From Modestobacter marinus (GTDB lineage Bacteria; Actinomycetota; Actinomycetes; Mycobacteriales; Geodermatophilaceae), in contig NZ_JABGCH010000002.1 in NCBI RefSeq assembly GCF_019799945.1, forward strand, positions 1-64,000: a stretch of 64,000 bases of DNA. The letters run 5' to 3'. The notes beneath the pieces were generated by a model. The model had not been told where the DNA came from, ran no database searches, and saw nothing but the letters and a program-made list of their open reading frames with translations. Shown here piece by piece: positions 41,680 to 50,630 of the stretch. Made by a program: the position numbers and the translations under genes. The stretch's first letter is position 1. The number at the start of each line of letters is the position of its first letter.

Positions 41680-43986
41680 TCACCGTCCCGTCGCCCCGGT
41701 CGGGATCGGGACGACGTCCGCCTGGTCCGTCCCGACTGTCCCGCCGGGCGGACCGGATCGACCAGCCGACGGCGCCGGGACCGGCTGCCTTCGTCGAACG
41801 ACCCTCATGATCCACAGGACCGTCTGTCCGAGGCTGACGAGGACCGCGACGGCGAGGATCCCGACGCCCAGGGACAACCCAGGCGACTCGAAGTGCAGTG
41901 TCAGAACGTGCCGACCGGCCGGCACGTCGATCCTCAGCAGCCCGGCGGGACCGGTCCGCACCGCGATCGGGTCGCCGTCCAGTGTCGCGCTGTACCCGGG
42001 CCAGTTCAGCCGCGCGAACGTCAGGGTGCCGTCGTCGGCAGCGTGGAAAGACACCGACTCGGTCTCGGCCCGGCTCCGGTCCGACCGGACGTCGATGCCC
42101 GGTGAGGCCCATGACAGCCGCCCCTCGTAGGCGCTGGGCCGATCCCGGACCCAAACGGTCCGCAGGTCGTCGCGGGCGGCGACGGACCAGCCCCCGGGGG
42201 GTGGACCGGCGGCCGGTCCGGGGAACATCCGAGCGTCGAGCACCAGGGTCTGCACCTTCAACAGGTCGATGAGCGGCACGCCGGCCTCCCCGACCGGAGC
42301 CCACACCCGGTCGAACGCTTCGAGGCAGAACTGCCCCCGGTAGTCCATGCACAGAGCGCCGGTGAATTCCTCGAAGCCCATGCCGCTGTACCGCACGAGC
42401 GACTCGTGCCCGGACATCAGGCCCTCGTTGCCGAACAGCAGCTCGCCGGTCTGGGCCGGCGACGCCACGCCGAGGGAGGTCTCGGCGGACAGCTGCAGCA
42501 CCGGTCCCCGATAGGACGACGTGGCCTCGCGCACCTCGGCGATCGAGGAGGGGGGCTGCCCACCGGTCGCGGTCGTCGACTCGATCCCCACCGGGAGCCG
42601 ACTGGTCTGGTAGGTCACGACCACGGCCGTGCCGACCACCAGCAGCGCACCCCCGGCGACCGGTCCGCGGCGGCAGGAGACGTACACCGCCGCGAGGACC
42701 AAGCTCAGGACGCCGAGGCCGGCCATGACGTGCATCCGGTAGACATCCGGGCGCAGAGCGAACGAGAGGTAGGCCCCCGCCGCCACGATCCCGACCGTCG
42801 CGAGCAGGCGCTCCCGGACGTGGTCCCGCGCGAAGCCCCGCGAGAGGACGAGTGCGAGCAGCACCGCGACGCCGACGTAGAAGTACTCGATCAGCCGGAT
42901 CGGCCAGCGGAAGAGCCACACGTTCGACGGTCCGAGGCTCAGCGCGCCGTAGATGGTCGTGATGACCACCAGACTCGTCAGCGAACGATGCGCGCGGCGC
43001 AACCCCTGCCACCGCAACCACGGGAGCACCGGCATGGCGAACCACAGGAAGTAGGTCGAGGGCAGCTGCTCGAGGACCGCCCCGTTCCAGTTGATGATCC
43101 CGGGCAGGTACGTCGGCGCGCTGGAGAGGAGCATGTCACTCAGGTGGGGCACCAGGAACATGTCGTTCGAGAGCATGGCGGTCTGCTGACGGTCGGTCAC
43201 CGAGAGCGTGCCGACCATCGGGAGGAACACCGGCGCCGCTACCGCCCCCACGCAGGCGCCCGTCAGGACGAGCCCGCCGAGCAGGCGGTAGGCACGCCGG
43301 ACGAGCAGCTCGACCGCGATGCCACTCAGGACGACGACGATGCCCAGCGCCGCGTACGGGTTTCCGGTGGTCATCCCCAGGGCGCCGACCAGGAACGGCA
43401 CGAACGGCCAGAGGTGGCCGCGGGCCTGCCGGCGGGCCGCCCACCAGAACCAGATGACCCACGTGAACGCCATCAGACCTGCTGGCCAACCGGCCGCCTC
43501 GTAGTACATCGTGAACCCGGTGGCGGGAACGCCCACCGCGACGGCGACCGCGGCGATCCGGCCGGCCCCGTACTCCCGGCTCAGCAGGTAGGCGGCGGTC
43601 CCGAGCAGGGCCAGGAACCCGATCTGCACGACGGCGGCCGCGGTGGCGAGGTCGTCGAACAGCGAGACGACGACATAGGCGAACAGCTGGACGGGGTTCC
43701 ACAGCGCGTACGTGCCCTCGGCCGCGTAGTTGCCCCCGGCCCAGCCGGACGGCTCCATGGTCGGCCAGTGGCCAGCGCGCAGCTGCTGGCCGAAGTGGTG
43801 CCACAGCGGGATGAACGACTCGGGGTTGTCGCCGCGGTAGTAGAAGTGATGGTGCTGGAGGAACGGAATCGTCATCACCGAGGTGACCGTGACGCCGACG
43901 CCGACGGCGACCGCCCACTCGGGGATTCGGCGTGAAGTACCCCCGATCGCCGACCGGTGGGCCGACGTCCCCGCTGTCGTGGTCAA
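41680..43986 (-). CDS. YfhO-like large membrane protein, 768 aa
   Basis: About twelve hydrophobic helices occupy residues 25-470, with the HHFYYRGDNPESFIPLWHHF loop after the first helix. A soluble domain follows (about 480-700: GQPPSSIAEVREATSSYRGP, MGFEEFTGALCMDYRGQFCL) with a final helix near 715. YfhO and related GT-C-like proteins transfer sugars to surface polymers from lipid carriers. The TTG start at 43986 has GAGGAGG at ideal spacing and lies about 40 bases after a -10-like TAGCGT, so I prefer it to GTG 44046. Confidence 0.88.
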   Translation of the reverse strand: MTTTAGTSAHRSAIGGTSRRIPEWAVAVGVGVTVTSVMTIPFLQHHHFYYRGDNPESFIPLWHHFGQQLRAGHWPTMEPSGWAGGNYAAEGTYALWNPVQLFAYVVVSLFDDLATAAAVVQIGFLALLGTAAYLLSREYGAGRIAAVAVAVGVPATGFTMYYEAAGWPAGLMAFTWVIWFWWAARRQARGHLWPFVPFLVGALGMTTGNPYAALGIVVVLSGIAVELLVRRAYRLLGGLVLTGACVGAVAAPVFLPMVGTLSVTDRQQTAMLSNDMFLVPHLSDMLLSSAPTYLPGIINWNGAVLEQLPSTYFLWFAMPVLPWLRWQGLRRAHRSLTSLVVITTIYGALSLGPSNVWLFRWPIRLIEYFYVGVAVLLALVLSRGFARDHVRERLLATVGIVAAGAYLSFALRPDVYRMHVMAGLGVLSLVLAAVYVSCRRGPVAGGALLVVGTAVVVTYQTSRLPVGIESTTATGGQPPSSIAEVREATSSYRGPVLQLSAETSLGVASPAQTGELLFGNEGLMSGHESLVRYSGMGFEEFTGALCMDYRGQFCLEAFDRVWAPVGEAGVPLIDLLKVQTLVLDARMFPGPAAGPPPGGWSVAARDDLRTVWVRDRPSAYEGRLSWASPGIDVRSDRSRAETESVSFHAADDGTLTFARLNWPGYSATLDGDPIAVRTGPAGLLRIDVPAGRHVLTLHFESPGLSLGVGILAVAVLVSLGQTVLWIMRVVRRRQPVPAPSAGRSGPPGGTVGTDQADVVPIPTGATGR

Positions 43987-44027
43987 CGGCCGACCTCCTC
44001 GTTCATCGGCGCGCCGGGCTCCCGGCC

Positions 44028-44033
44028 ACGCTA
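44028..44033 (-). promoter_or_regulatory. Probable -10 element of the YfhO-like operon
   Basis: TAGCGT on the minus strand, about 40 bases before TTG 43986. No clear direct repeat precedes it, so it is not counted as a SARP box. Confidence 0.4.
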
Positions 44034-44102
44034 ACGTGTCGGTCACCGTCCTTGCGCGACGACGATGCTCACGATGCGACGAGCAGGAGATGCCGACCGG
44101 TG

Positions 44103-44897
44103 ATGGGGGCGGCCGGAGGCGAGCCGGCGGACGAGCGCGCGGAGCTCGGCGCGGTGGCGCTCACCTACGTCGTCCCGGCGCACAACAGCACCGCTGTCAT
44201 CGAGGACACCCTCCGCGCCCTCGCGACCCGGTTGCAGGGCCGGAACGCAGAGGTGATCGTCGTGGAGAACGGCTCGAACGACGACACCTGTGGCCTGCTC
44301 GGGTGCCTCCAGCAGACCTGGCCGTACCCCGGCGTTCGACTCGTCGTCCTGCGGTCGGCCAGGGGTCTCGGCAACGCCTACCGCACTGGCATCGCGGCGA
44401 GCCGCGGGGCCCGGGTCCTGCTCACAGCAGACGATCTGCCTTTCGGATTCGACGACCTCGACGCCGCCGACGGCATCGATCCGGCCGCCCATCCGGTCAT
44501 CATCGGCTCCAAGGGCCACCCGGAATCGGCGGTCGACCGCGGCGGGCTGCGGCTCGTTCTCAGCTGGGGCTTCTTGCTGTTGCGCCGGGTCGTCCTGGGT
44601 ATGCGGACAGTGGATCCGCAGGGCACGTTCATCCTCGCGGGGGACTGGGCCCGGCAGGTCGTCGACCGGCTGACCGAGCCGGGCTACCTGATGACGACGG
44701 AACTGTGCCACCTCGCCGAGCTCGGCGGCGTCCAGCCGGTCGAGGTGCCGGTGCGGCTGTCCGCCCAGCACCGGGAGCACCGCAGCCGGGTCACCGTGCG
44801 AGACGTGTGGCAGATGGGAGTCGGGCTGGCCAGGATTCGGCGGCGGCACGCGAGTTCGCGGCGGCCGGCACCCGCACGAGGGTGGAGGCAGAACTGA
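44103..44897 (+). CDS. GT2-family glycosyltransferase, 264 aa
   Basis: A GT-A fold opens LTYVVPAHNSTAVIEDTLRA and contains EVIVVENGSNDDTCGLLG, a GLGNAYRTGIAASRG helix and RVLLTADDLPFGFDDL in place of the usual DxD. It resembles polyprenyl-phosphate mannose or glucose synthases, which charge lipid carriers. The C-terminus is basic. ATG 44103 lacks an ideal ribosome site (AGGAG lies 13 bases away), so the start could differ. It is divergent from the YfhO-like gene, whose substrate it may supply. Confidence 0.85.
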   Translation: MGAAGGEPADERAELGAVALTYVVPAHNSTAVIEDTLRALATRLQGRNAEVIVVENGSNDDTCGLLGCLQQTWPYPGVRLVVLRSARGLGNAYRTGIAASRGARVLLTADDLPFGFDDLDAADGIDPAAHPVIIGSKGHPESAVDRGGLRLVLSWGFLLLRRVVLGMRTVDPQGTFILAGDWARQVVDRLTEPGYLMTTELCHLAELGGVQPVEVPVRLSAQHREHRSRVTVRDVWQMGVGLARIRRRHASSRRPAPARGWRQN

Positions 44898-44915
44898 GCC
44901 GGCGGGCAGGGGCGC

Positions 44916-45869
44916 TCAGGGACGCCGGCCGTTTGCGGACTCCTGGACCGCCAGTGCCAGCTCCAGCGCCCGGCGCCCCTGGAGTCCGGTCACCCGCGGG
45001 GAGCAGTGGTGCGCCACGCACTCGAGGAAGTGGTCGAGTTCGAGGGCAAGCGGCTCGCCGCGGTTCTCGAGGAACGGGATCTCCACAAGCCCGGTCTGCC
45101 GATAACGCGCCCCGCCCTCGGACAGGAACTCGTGGTGATCGACCCGGTGGATCGTCACGTCCTGGCGGATCAGATCGGCGACCACGTAGCTCGTCCGCCG
45201 TGTCAGCTCGATCCGGCGGATCTTCGTCTGCCCGACCCGACTGGCTGTCACGGTTGCGGTGACGCCGTTGTGGAACTGAAGCAGCGCGGTGGCGAGATCC
45301 AGGGAGTCGGTCCGCACCTGGCGGCCGACCGCCTCGACCCTGGCGACCTCCGAGCCGGCGAGGGCCAGGGCGAGCTCTAGGTCGTGGATCATGAGATCGA
45401 GGACGACGTCGGCGGTGACCCGCGGTGCGAACGGCCCCATGCGGACCAGCTCGATGTGCAGCAGGCCGTCGAGCAGGTGGTCCAGTTCCAGGACAGCCGG
45501 GTTGAAGCGCTCGATGTGCCCCACCGCCAGCACGCGCCCGTGGTCCTGCGCCGCCGTGATCAGGCGGTCGGCGTCGTCGACGGTCGTGGCGATGGGCTTC
45601 TCGACGAGCAGGTCCACGCCCGACTCGAGCAGCGGGACGCCGATGTCGGCATGTGACTCGCTGGTGCTCGCGACGACCGCGGCGTCGGCGCGCTCGGGCA
45701 CCGCAGCCGGATCATCGCTGTACTGCGCGCCGACGGAGGCAGCGAGAGCCCGGCCGGGGTCCTCGTGCGGATCGACGACCAGGGTCAGCTCGGCGCCGGG
45801 CAGCCGGTGCAGGACCCGGGCGTGGTGGGCGCCCATGATCCCGGCGCCCACCACCGCAACCCGGGTCAC
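44916..45869 (-). CDS. Gfo/Idh/MocA-family NAD-dependent sugar dehydrogenase, 317 aa
   Basis: The Rossmann motif VAVVGAGIMGAHHARVLH is followed by VDLLVEKPIATTVDDADRLI, the conserved EKP, then GHIERFNPAV and DLMIHDLELAL. With the adjacent aminotransferase and acetyltransferase it matches the WbpB/WlbA step: 3-oxidation of UDP-N-acetylglucosaminuronic acid. GTG 45869 overlaps the upstream TGA (GTGA). The substrate is inferred from context. Confidence 0.9.
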   Translation of the reverse strand: MTRVAVVGAGIMGAHHARVLHRLPGAELTLVVDPHEDPGRALAASVGAQYSDDPAAVPERADAAVVASTSESHADIGVPLLESGVDLLVEKPIATTVDDADRLITAAQDHGRVLAVGHIERFNPAVLELDHLLDGLLHIELVRMGPFAPRVTADVVLDLMIHDLELALALAGSEVARVEAVGRQVRTDSLDLATALLQFHNGVTATVTASRVGQTKIRRIELTRRTSYVVADLIRQDVTIHRVDHHEFLSEGGARYRQTGLVEIPFLENRGEPLALELDHFLECVAHHCSPRVTGLQGRRALELALAVQESANGRRP

Positions 45870-46969
45870 TGCAGGACCTCGCTGACCGCCTCGACGATGC
45901 GTTCCAGGTCGTTCGGGCTCAGCTGCGGGTGCACCGGCAGGGAGACGGTCTCGGTCACCACCCGAGCGGCGACCGGGGTTTCGTCCACCACCACCTGGGG
46001 GTTGTCCCGAAAGCAGTCGTAGTCGTGCATCAGTCTCGGGTAGTAGATGCCGGTGGTGATGCCCCGGTCGGACAGGCCTGCCACGAAGCCCTCCCGGTTG
46101 ACCGCCGCGTCCGGGGTGATCCGGACGGTGAACTGGTGGAACACGTGGGACCGGCCGGCCGGCACGGATGGGAGCCGCAGGCCGGGGACGTCGCGGAGGT
46201 GTTCGGAGAGGAAGGCGGCGTGGCGGCGGCGGGCGATGTTGACGTGATCGAGCCGCGCCAGCTGGGCGAGGGCGATCGCGGCCTGCAGATCGGTGAGGCG
46301 GTAGTTGTGGCCCGCGGCCTCGTACTGGTAAGGCGCACGCATGCCCTGGTTGCGCAGCACGCGGAGGCGGTCGGCGAGGGCCGCGTCGTCGGTGGTGATC
46401 ATCCCGCCCTCACCGCACATGATGTTCTTGGTCGCGTAGAACGAGAAGCAGCCGACGCCCCAGGAGCCGACGGCACGCCCGCCGATCCGGGCGCCGGGCG
46501 CCTGGGCGGCGTCCTCCACCAGCGCCAGCCCGTGCTTCCGGGCGAGCTGCGCGAACCGGGGCATGTCGGCCGGGAGCCCGTAGAGATGCACGGGCAGTAG
46601 AGCGCGGGTCCGCTCACCGATCAGCGCGCCGACCGCGTCAGGATCGAGGCAGAAGTCCTCGTCGATGTCGGCGAAGCGCACCGTGGCGCCGGTCGCGAGT
46701 ATGGCGTTCAGCGTTGCCACGAAGCTCAAGGGGGTGGTCACGACCTCATCGCCTGGACCGAGGGACAACCCGCGCAGCGCCGCGACCAGCGCGGTGGTGC
46801 CGTTGTTGACGGCGACCGCGTGCGCGACGTCGTGCGCCGCCGCGAACTGCTCCTCGAGCTGCCGGACCTTCGGTCCCTGGGCCAGTTGCCCTGAGCGCAG
46901 GACCTCAAGAACCAGCCGCTCCTCCTCGGGGCCGAGGGTGACGGCCGAGATGGGGATCGTCGGGTTCAC
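45866..46969 (-). CDS. DegT/DnrJ/EryC1-family sugar aminotransferase, 367 aa
   Basis: PLP-dependent fold with NNGTTALVAALRGLSLGPGD, VEDAAQAPGARIGG (cofactor Asp) and SFYATKNIMCGEGGMITT (Lys that binds PLP). It would transfer an amino group to the 3-keto sugar made by the neighbouring dehydrogenase, as WbpE does. GTG 46969 overlaps the acetyltransferase stop (GTGA), giving a tightly coupled three-gene unit. Confidence 0.93.
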   Translation of the reverse strand: MNPTIPISAVTLGPEEERLVLEVLRSGQLAQGPKVRQLEEQFAAAHDVAHAVAVNNGTTALVAALRGLSLGPGDEVVTTPLSFVATLNAILATGATVRFADIDEDFCLDPDAVGALIGERTRALLPVHLYGLPADMPRFAQLARKHGLALVEDAAQAPGARIGGRAVGSWGVGCFSFYATKNIMCGEGGMITTDDAALADRLRVLRNQGMRAPYQYEAAGHNYRLTDLQAAIALAQLARLDHVNIARRRHAAFLSEHLRDVPGLRLPSVPAGRSHVFHQFTVRITPDAAVNREGFVAGLSDRGITTGIYYPRLMHDYDCFRDNPQVVVDETPVAARVVTETVSLPVHPQLSPNDLERIVEAVSEVLQ

Positions 46970-47556
46970 GTCACCGCACCCTCCCCGGAGGACGCGGCTC
47001 GGTGCTCGGTGCACCGCAGGTCCGCCGGTCGGGCGGGGTCCCGGCTGACCACCTCGCCGCAACCGCACACCCATCCGACGGGCCGGGCGGGGTTGCCGGC
47101 CACCAGTTGGTGAGCATCGACGTCCCGGGTCACCACCGCCCCTGCCGCCACCATGGAGAACCGGCCCAGCACATTGCCGCAGACGATGGTGGCGTTCGCG
47201 CCGATCGAGGCCCCGTCGCGGACGGCAGTCGGGGTGACCGACCACTCGCTGGCGGACGCGCGAGGCCGGAGGTCGTTGGTGAACGCCGCACCCGGGCCGA
47301 CGAAGACGTCCGACCCGAGCGTGACCCCGTTGTAGACGGAGACGTTGTTCTGGATCTTGCATCGGTCGCCGACCACGGCACTGGCGTCGATGAAGACGTT
47401 CTTGCCGAGCACGCAGTCCGATCCGACGGTCGCTCCAGCACGCACGTGCGCGTGATGCCAGACCCGCGTGCCGGTCCCGATCCGCGCGCCGTCCTCCACG
47501 ACGGCCGTCGCGTGCACTGCAACGGAAAGCCGCGACGGGCCCTGCGGTGCTGTCAT
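46966..47556 (-). CDS. Left-handed beta-helix N-acetyltransferase (WbpD-like), 196 aa
   Basis: Hexapeptide repeats run through most of the protein (RIGTGTRVWHHAHVRAGATV, NVFIDASAVVGDRCKIQNNV, SVYNGVTLGSDVFVGPGAAF), with the conserved TNDLRPRA loop seen in WbpD/WlbB. These acetylate the 3-amino group of UDP-sugars. A Cys-rich tail (VGWVCGCGEV) may bind metal. ATG 47556 starts the operon, about 30 bases after a -10-like TAACGT (47589-47594). Expected product of the trio: a UDP-diacetamido-dideoxy uronic acid for a surface glycan. Confidence 0.92.
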   Translation of the reverse strand: MTAPQGPSRLSVAVHATAVVEDGARIGTGTRVWHHAHVRAGATVGSDCVLGKNVFIDASAVVGDRCKIQNNVSVYNGVTLGSDVFVGPGAAFTNDLRPRASASEWSVTPTAVRDGASIGANATIVCGNVLGRFSMVAAGAVVTRDVDAHQLVAGNPARPVGWVCGCGEVVSRDPARPADLRCTEHRAASSGEGAVT

Positions 47557-47588
47557 CGAACCCCGCTCGAGTCGTGGGCAGGCGTCAC

Positions 47589-47594
47589 ACGTTA
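47589..47594 (-). promoter_or_regulatory. Probable -10 of the UDP-sugar operon
   Basis: TAACGT on the minus strand, about 30 bases before the acetyltransferase ATG. No clear -35 is visible. Confidence 0.35.
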
Positions 47595-47699
47595 GCGCCG
47601 GGCCGGTGCCGGGACCATCCATCCTGGAGCCGGCAGCGCGCTCCAGGGGTGACCCGCCTCGGGTCCAGTGGAGGCTGGGTTCTGCCGTCTCGAGTGCTC

Positions 47700-47830
47700 C
47701 GTCGCGGTGTTTCTTGAGGTCATCCCTGGTTCGGCGGCGTGTCGTAGGAGTCCCCGCGCGAGCCGACCAAGGTGACGCGCCGATCTTGGCCGGCCGCTGG
47801 GTGTAGCGGATGGCCAGGTACTCCGCGGTC
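47700..47830 (-). pseudogene. IS3-family transposase (rve domain) remnant
   Basis: The minus strand reads YLAIRYTQRPAKIGAS, then in the next frame VGSRGDSYDTPPNQG and a stop. RYTQRLxxxG followed by SVGSKGDSYDNA is the hallmark of IS3-group integrase domains. Only about 40 residues survive. The rest of the gap 47600-48456 has no clear gene beyond the weak frame at 47919-48110. Confidence 0.5.
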
Positions 47831-47918
47831 GGAGTGATGGACCAGCCCTGCAGACACCGGCGCCGTCCAGTCCTCGACACGCCCCCGCACGTCACGCCGT
47901 GATCCTCGAGGCCCAGCT

Positions 47919-48110
47919 TTACGCGGAGACCGCGAACAACGCGTCGCACGTGGGCCGGTAGCGGGCCGCGCATTCGTCCGCGAGCAGGTAGAGCAAGGAA
48001 CCGCAGGCGCTGTAGGCGCCGTGCAGGTAGCCGGTCACGGGAACGGTGACCTCGTCGTCGCCCAAGACCTCTGACGGTCCGCTACTCCAGGCTCTCGGCA
48101 TCGACCTCAC
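47919..48110 (-). CDS. Weak hypothetical frame, 63 aa
   Basis: A short frame (VTVPVTGYLHGAYSACGSLL, YLLADECAARYRP) has reasonable composition but no good ribosome site and no family I recognise. It lies in a gap that also contains an IS3 scar, so it may be a fragment. Confidence 0.3.
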   Translation of the reverse strand: MRSMPRAWSSGPSEVLGDDEVTVPVTGYLHGAYSACGSLLYLLADECAARYRPTCDALFAVSA

Positions 48111-48456
48111 CCCCGTCCTGCTGCGGAGGAGGGGGCGGGTCGGTCATGGAGATGTACGTCCCGCCGCCACCCGCATCGCCGTTCTGGCTCAGGAACAGCC
48201 CGCCCGCCGATCACGGCGGTGACGAGCCCCCTGACGGCAGCGAGGCCCGCGCAGGTTGGTCATGAAGTCCAGGACCGCCGCGCCGCGTCGTCCCGTCCGC
48301 GGTACGCACCACTTCGGCCAGGCCCTCGACCTCTGGCACAGCCAGCAGCTGCCTTGGGACTTCTGCCTGCAACGTCGACCCTGGACGATCATCGGTACTT
48401 CGCGACGGCGAGGGGGCGCGCGACCTGGGCTCTTCAGCCTCCCGGCAGCCTCGTTC

Positions 48457-49200
48457 CTAGAAGTGGGAGGCAGGATGAAAGTCAGGAACGGGTAGGCGGT
48501 TGACGAGATCGCGCATCAGTCTGCTCGGGGCGGCGCCGAGCTCGTCCGCGAGCATGGTCCGGAACGACTCGTAGGCATGCATCGCCTCGATGAGATTCCC
48601 TTCGGCCAGGTGCGCGCGGATGAGAGTCCGGTGGGCGCTCTCGCGAAGCGGCTCTGCTTGTACGGCGACATAGGCGGCCTGCACAGCTTCCGAGTGGCGA
48701 CCGGCCGCCGCGAGCCGGTCGGCCAACGCCTCGAGTGCGTGCATGCGGAGTTGCCGTAGCCGTTCCCGTTCGAGCAACACCCAGTCGTCGTACCAGCCGG
48801 GCAGCAGCTCGCCTCGAAGTCGTAGACGGGCCGCCACCAGGTCGTCGACGCTAGCCGTCGGGTCGAAGATCCGTTGGGCCCAGCAGGTGAGCTCGCGGAC
48901 GTCCACCTGGACACCGTCGGCGAGCGACAGGGTGTCCCGGCAGGTGTGGATGAGTCCCGGTGCGATCCGATGGAGTCGCCAGAGCGCCGAACGGAGACTG
49001 CCCTGCGCATGGACCTCGGGGACGTCAGGCCACAACAGTCCCGCGACCGCGGTCCGTGGTGGCCGACGGGACACCCCGAGGAGGGCGACCAGCCGCTGGA
49101 CTCCGCGAGGCAGGCCGTCGGACACCCTGCCACCACACCGTTCGAACTCGAGACTGAACCCTTCGAGCAGTTCCACACGCGCGACCGGTGCTGGGTCCAC
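48457..49200 (-). CDS. SARP/BTAD-family transcriptional regulator 2, 247 aa
   Basis: A winged-helix N-terminus (GLPRGVQRLVALLGVSRRPP, AVAGLLWPDVPEVHAQGSLR, SALWRLHRIAPGL) leads into the BTAD helices (LPGWYDDWVLLERERLRQLR, RTLIRAHLAEGNLIEAMHAY). GTG 49200 lies behind GGAGGGGGGA, so I prefer it to the longer start at 49257 or beyond. It is clearly closer to regulator 3 (53593-54414) than to regulator 1. A small partner gene lies 85 bases upstream. No GTGACG box was found upstream, so its target motif may differ. Confidence 0.9.
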   Translation of the reverse strand: MDPAPVARVELLEGFSLEFERCGGRVSDGLPRGVQRLVALLGVSRRPPRTAVAGLLWPDVPEVHAQGSLRSALWRLHRIAPGLIHTCRDTLSLADGVQVDVRELTCWAQRIFDPTASVDDLVAARLRLRGELLPGWYDDWVLLERERLRQLRMHALEALADRLAAAGRHSEAVQAAYVAVQAEPLRESAHRTLIRAHLAEGNLIEAMHAYESFRTMLADELGAAPSRLMRDLVNRLPVPDFHPASHF

Positions 49201-49285
49201 GTGAAGTCCCCCCTCCGAGTCCTCGCGTGCCGGCGCAGAGGACGGGGATCCGGGCATCAGCAGTGTTGCAAGGGTCCTGGCGGGA

Positions 49286-49516
49286 CTAATCCGTGTCAAT
49301 CGGGTCCGATGCCCGGCGCGTGAAATCCTCGAGCCATCGACGGACGGCATCGAGGACATCGTCGGTCGACGAGGCCACAGCAACCGTGATCTCACCGGTG
49401 TCCTCGCCGCCGGAGGTGTCGATCGAACTGACCCGGCTCCGGAAGCCGCCAGTGCCCTCCTCGACCCACACGCGGATGAGCAGCGCAGCGCTCCGGTCGT
49501 CGTTCAAGGTCACCAT
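49286..49516 (-). CDS. Small partner protein upstream of SARP regulator 2, 76 aa
   Basis: The product (LLIRVWVEEGTGGFRSRVSS, GEITVAVASSTDDVLDAVRR, WLEDFTRRASD) parallels the 69-residue protein before SARP regulator 1: a beta-rich first half and a C-terminal helix ending in F-x-R-x-A. The ribosome site before ATG 49516 is weak; translation may depend on the tiny frame just upstream. Function is unknown. Confidence 0.65.
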   Translation of the reverse strand: MVTLNDDRSAALLIRVWVEEGTGGFRSRVSSIDTSGGEDTGEITVAVASSTDDVLDAVRRWLEDFTRRASDPIDTD

Positions 49517-49527
49517 CCATCAATAGG

Positions 49528-49566
49528 TCACGCACGGTAGTAGCCGCGGCGCTCGTGAGCGCACAT
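49528..49566 (-). CDS. Possible 12-aa leader peptide (MCAHERRGYYRA)
   Basis: ATG 49566 has GGAGGTGG at ideal distance, one of the best ribosome sites in the window, yet the frame stops after 12 codons, 11 bases before the partner gene. A leader peptide coupling translation is plausible; chance cannot be excluded. Confidence 0.3.
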   Translation of the reverse strand: MCAHERRGYYRA

Positions 49567-49608
49567 TGCCACCTCCGTATGGGCACGGTGATCCTCGCTG
49601 GTAACCCA

Positions 49609-49621
49609 GAGTGATGCACTC
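49609..49621. promoter_or_regulatory. Short palindrome upstream of the SARP2 operon
   Basis: GAGTGATGCACTC is a perfect 5-base inverted repeat with a 3-base spacer, about 95 bases before the partner gene start. It could be an operator. No -35/-10 pair is convincing. Confidence 0.35.
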
Positions 49622-49629
49622 ACCCAATG

Positions 49630-50204
49630 TGGTGAATGGACCGAGCCCCGGTGCGGATCCCCCGACGTGCGCGCGTGCGCGTGGGACGCGCAGCGTCGTC
49701 GCGACCACATCCGGCGGAACTCGCCCTTTCGCGAGCGCCGCTGTATCGCCACACATCTCTTGACGGGGCGCTGGCGCTTGCCGGCAGGTCCGCTCCCCTC
49801 GGCGTGCCGGACGACAGCGAGGGGCGGGTGCCTCAGCGGACGCCAACGCTCCAACAGCCCCTTCCCGGCCGTTCTCGTTGCTCTGTTCGGACACATGGGA
49901 AGGGCACCGGCGCCGTCCCTCGGCCGTGCATCAGTTCGAGGCGCCTGCCCAGCGGAGCGCGGTCGTAGAGGTGGTCGGCGGCAGGACGGTGGCGCTGCTC
50001 GACCGCTACGACACCTTCCTGGCCGTCTCCGTGTCCGTACTGGCGGTCCTCGTCCTCACCACGGGCTGCGGGCTCCGGGCGCCGGAGACCTCGCGGATTC
50101 GACCTGCACGCCGACCCGGCCACCAGGGGCTGGACGGACCGGGACTATCGGTAGGCCGCGAGCCGGCCCACCCCTCCGGCACCGGGAACTCGGCGTCCCC
50201 GGTA
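49630..50204. other. No supportable gene (about 570 bp)
   Basis: The only protein-like stretches are one possible membrane helix (DTFLAVSVSVLAVLVLTTGC, plus frame near 50010) and, in the next frame, RGFDLHADPATRGWTDRDYR ending at a stop near 50155. They could be pieces of one decayed small gene. This segment separates the SARP2 operon from the haem-peroxidase fragment. Confidence 0.4.
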
Positions 50205-50465
50205 CTGCCACTTCCAGCGGCAGTACAGCGCCACGGCGTTCCGGATCTTCATCCTCATGGCATCCGCCGGCTGAACAGTGACCGGCTCCTCACCGAGCAC
50301 TTCTCCCCTGCGGTGTACACGTCCGCCGGCATGCGGTGGCTGGCCGACACCACCATGACCTCGGTGATCCTGCGACACCACGCGGACCTGCGGCCGGCGA
50401 TGCGCGCGGCCACCAACGCGTTCCAGCCGTGGCAGCGTCCTGGGGTGACGGGTGGAGCGCCGTGA
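50205..50465 (+). pseudogene. Haem-peroxidase C-terminal fragment, second copy
   Basis: TAFRIFILMAS, then after a one-base slip RRLNSDRLLTEHFSPAVYTS, AGMRWLADTTMTSVILRHHA and DLRPAMRAATNAFQPWQRPG. This follows residue for residue the C-terminal 80 residues of the intact enzyme at 29082-30986 (TAFRIFILMASRRLNSDRFL and onward to PWQRPGV). One C is missing near 50270. The other 550 residues are gone. Like the intact copy, it is followed by a trypsin-fold protease gene. Confidence 0.8.
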
Positions 50466-50630
50466 GGCCGTTCCGGCCGCCGACCGGCTCGTCCCATGTA
50501 TCAGCCGGCATCGCGAGCCCCTCTTCCCGGTACGGGCCCCACCGGGAGCCCGTCGTCGGCCGCGCGCGACGGGTTCGCGCACGGACTGACGCTCGACCAG
50601 CGAGCGACGGCACCGTAGAAGGGTCCGGCC

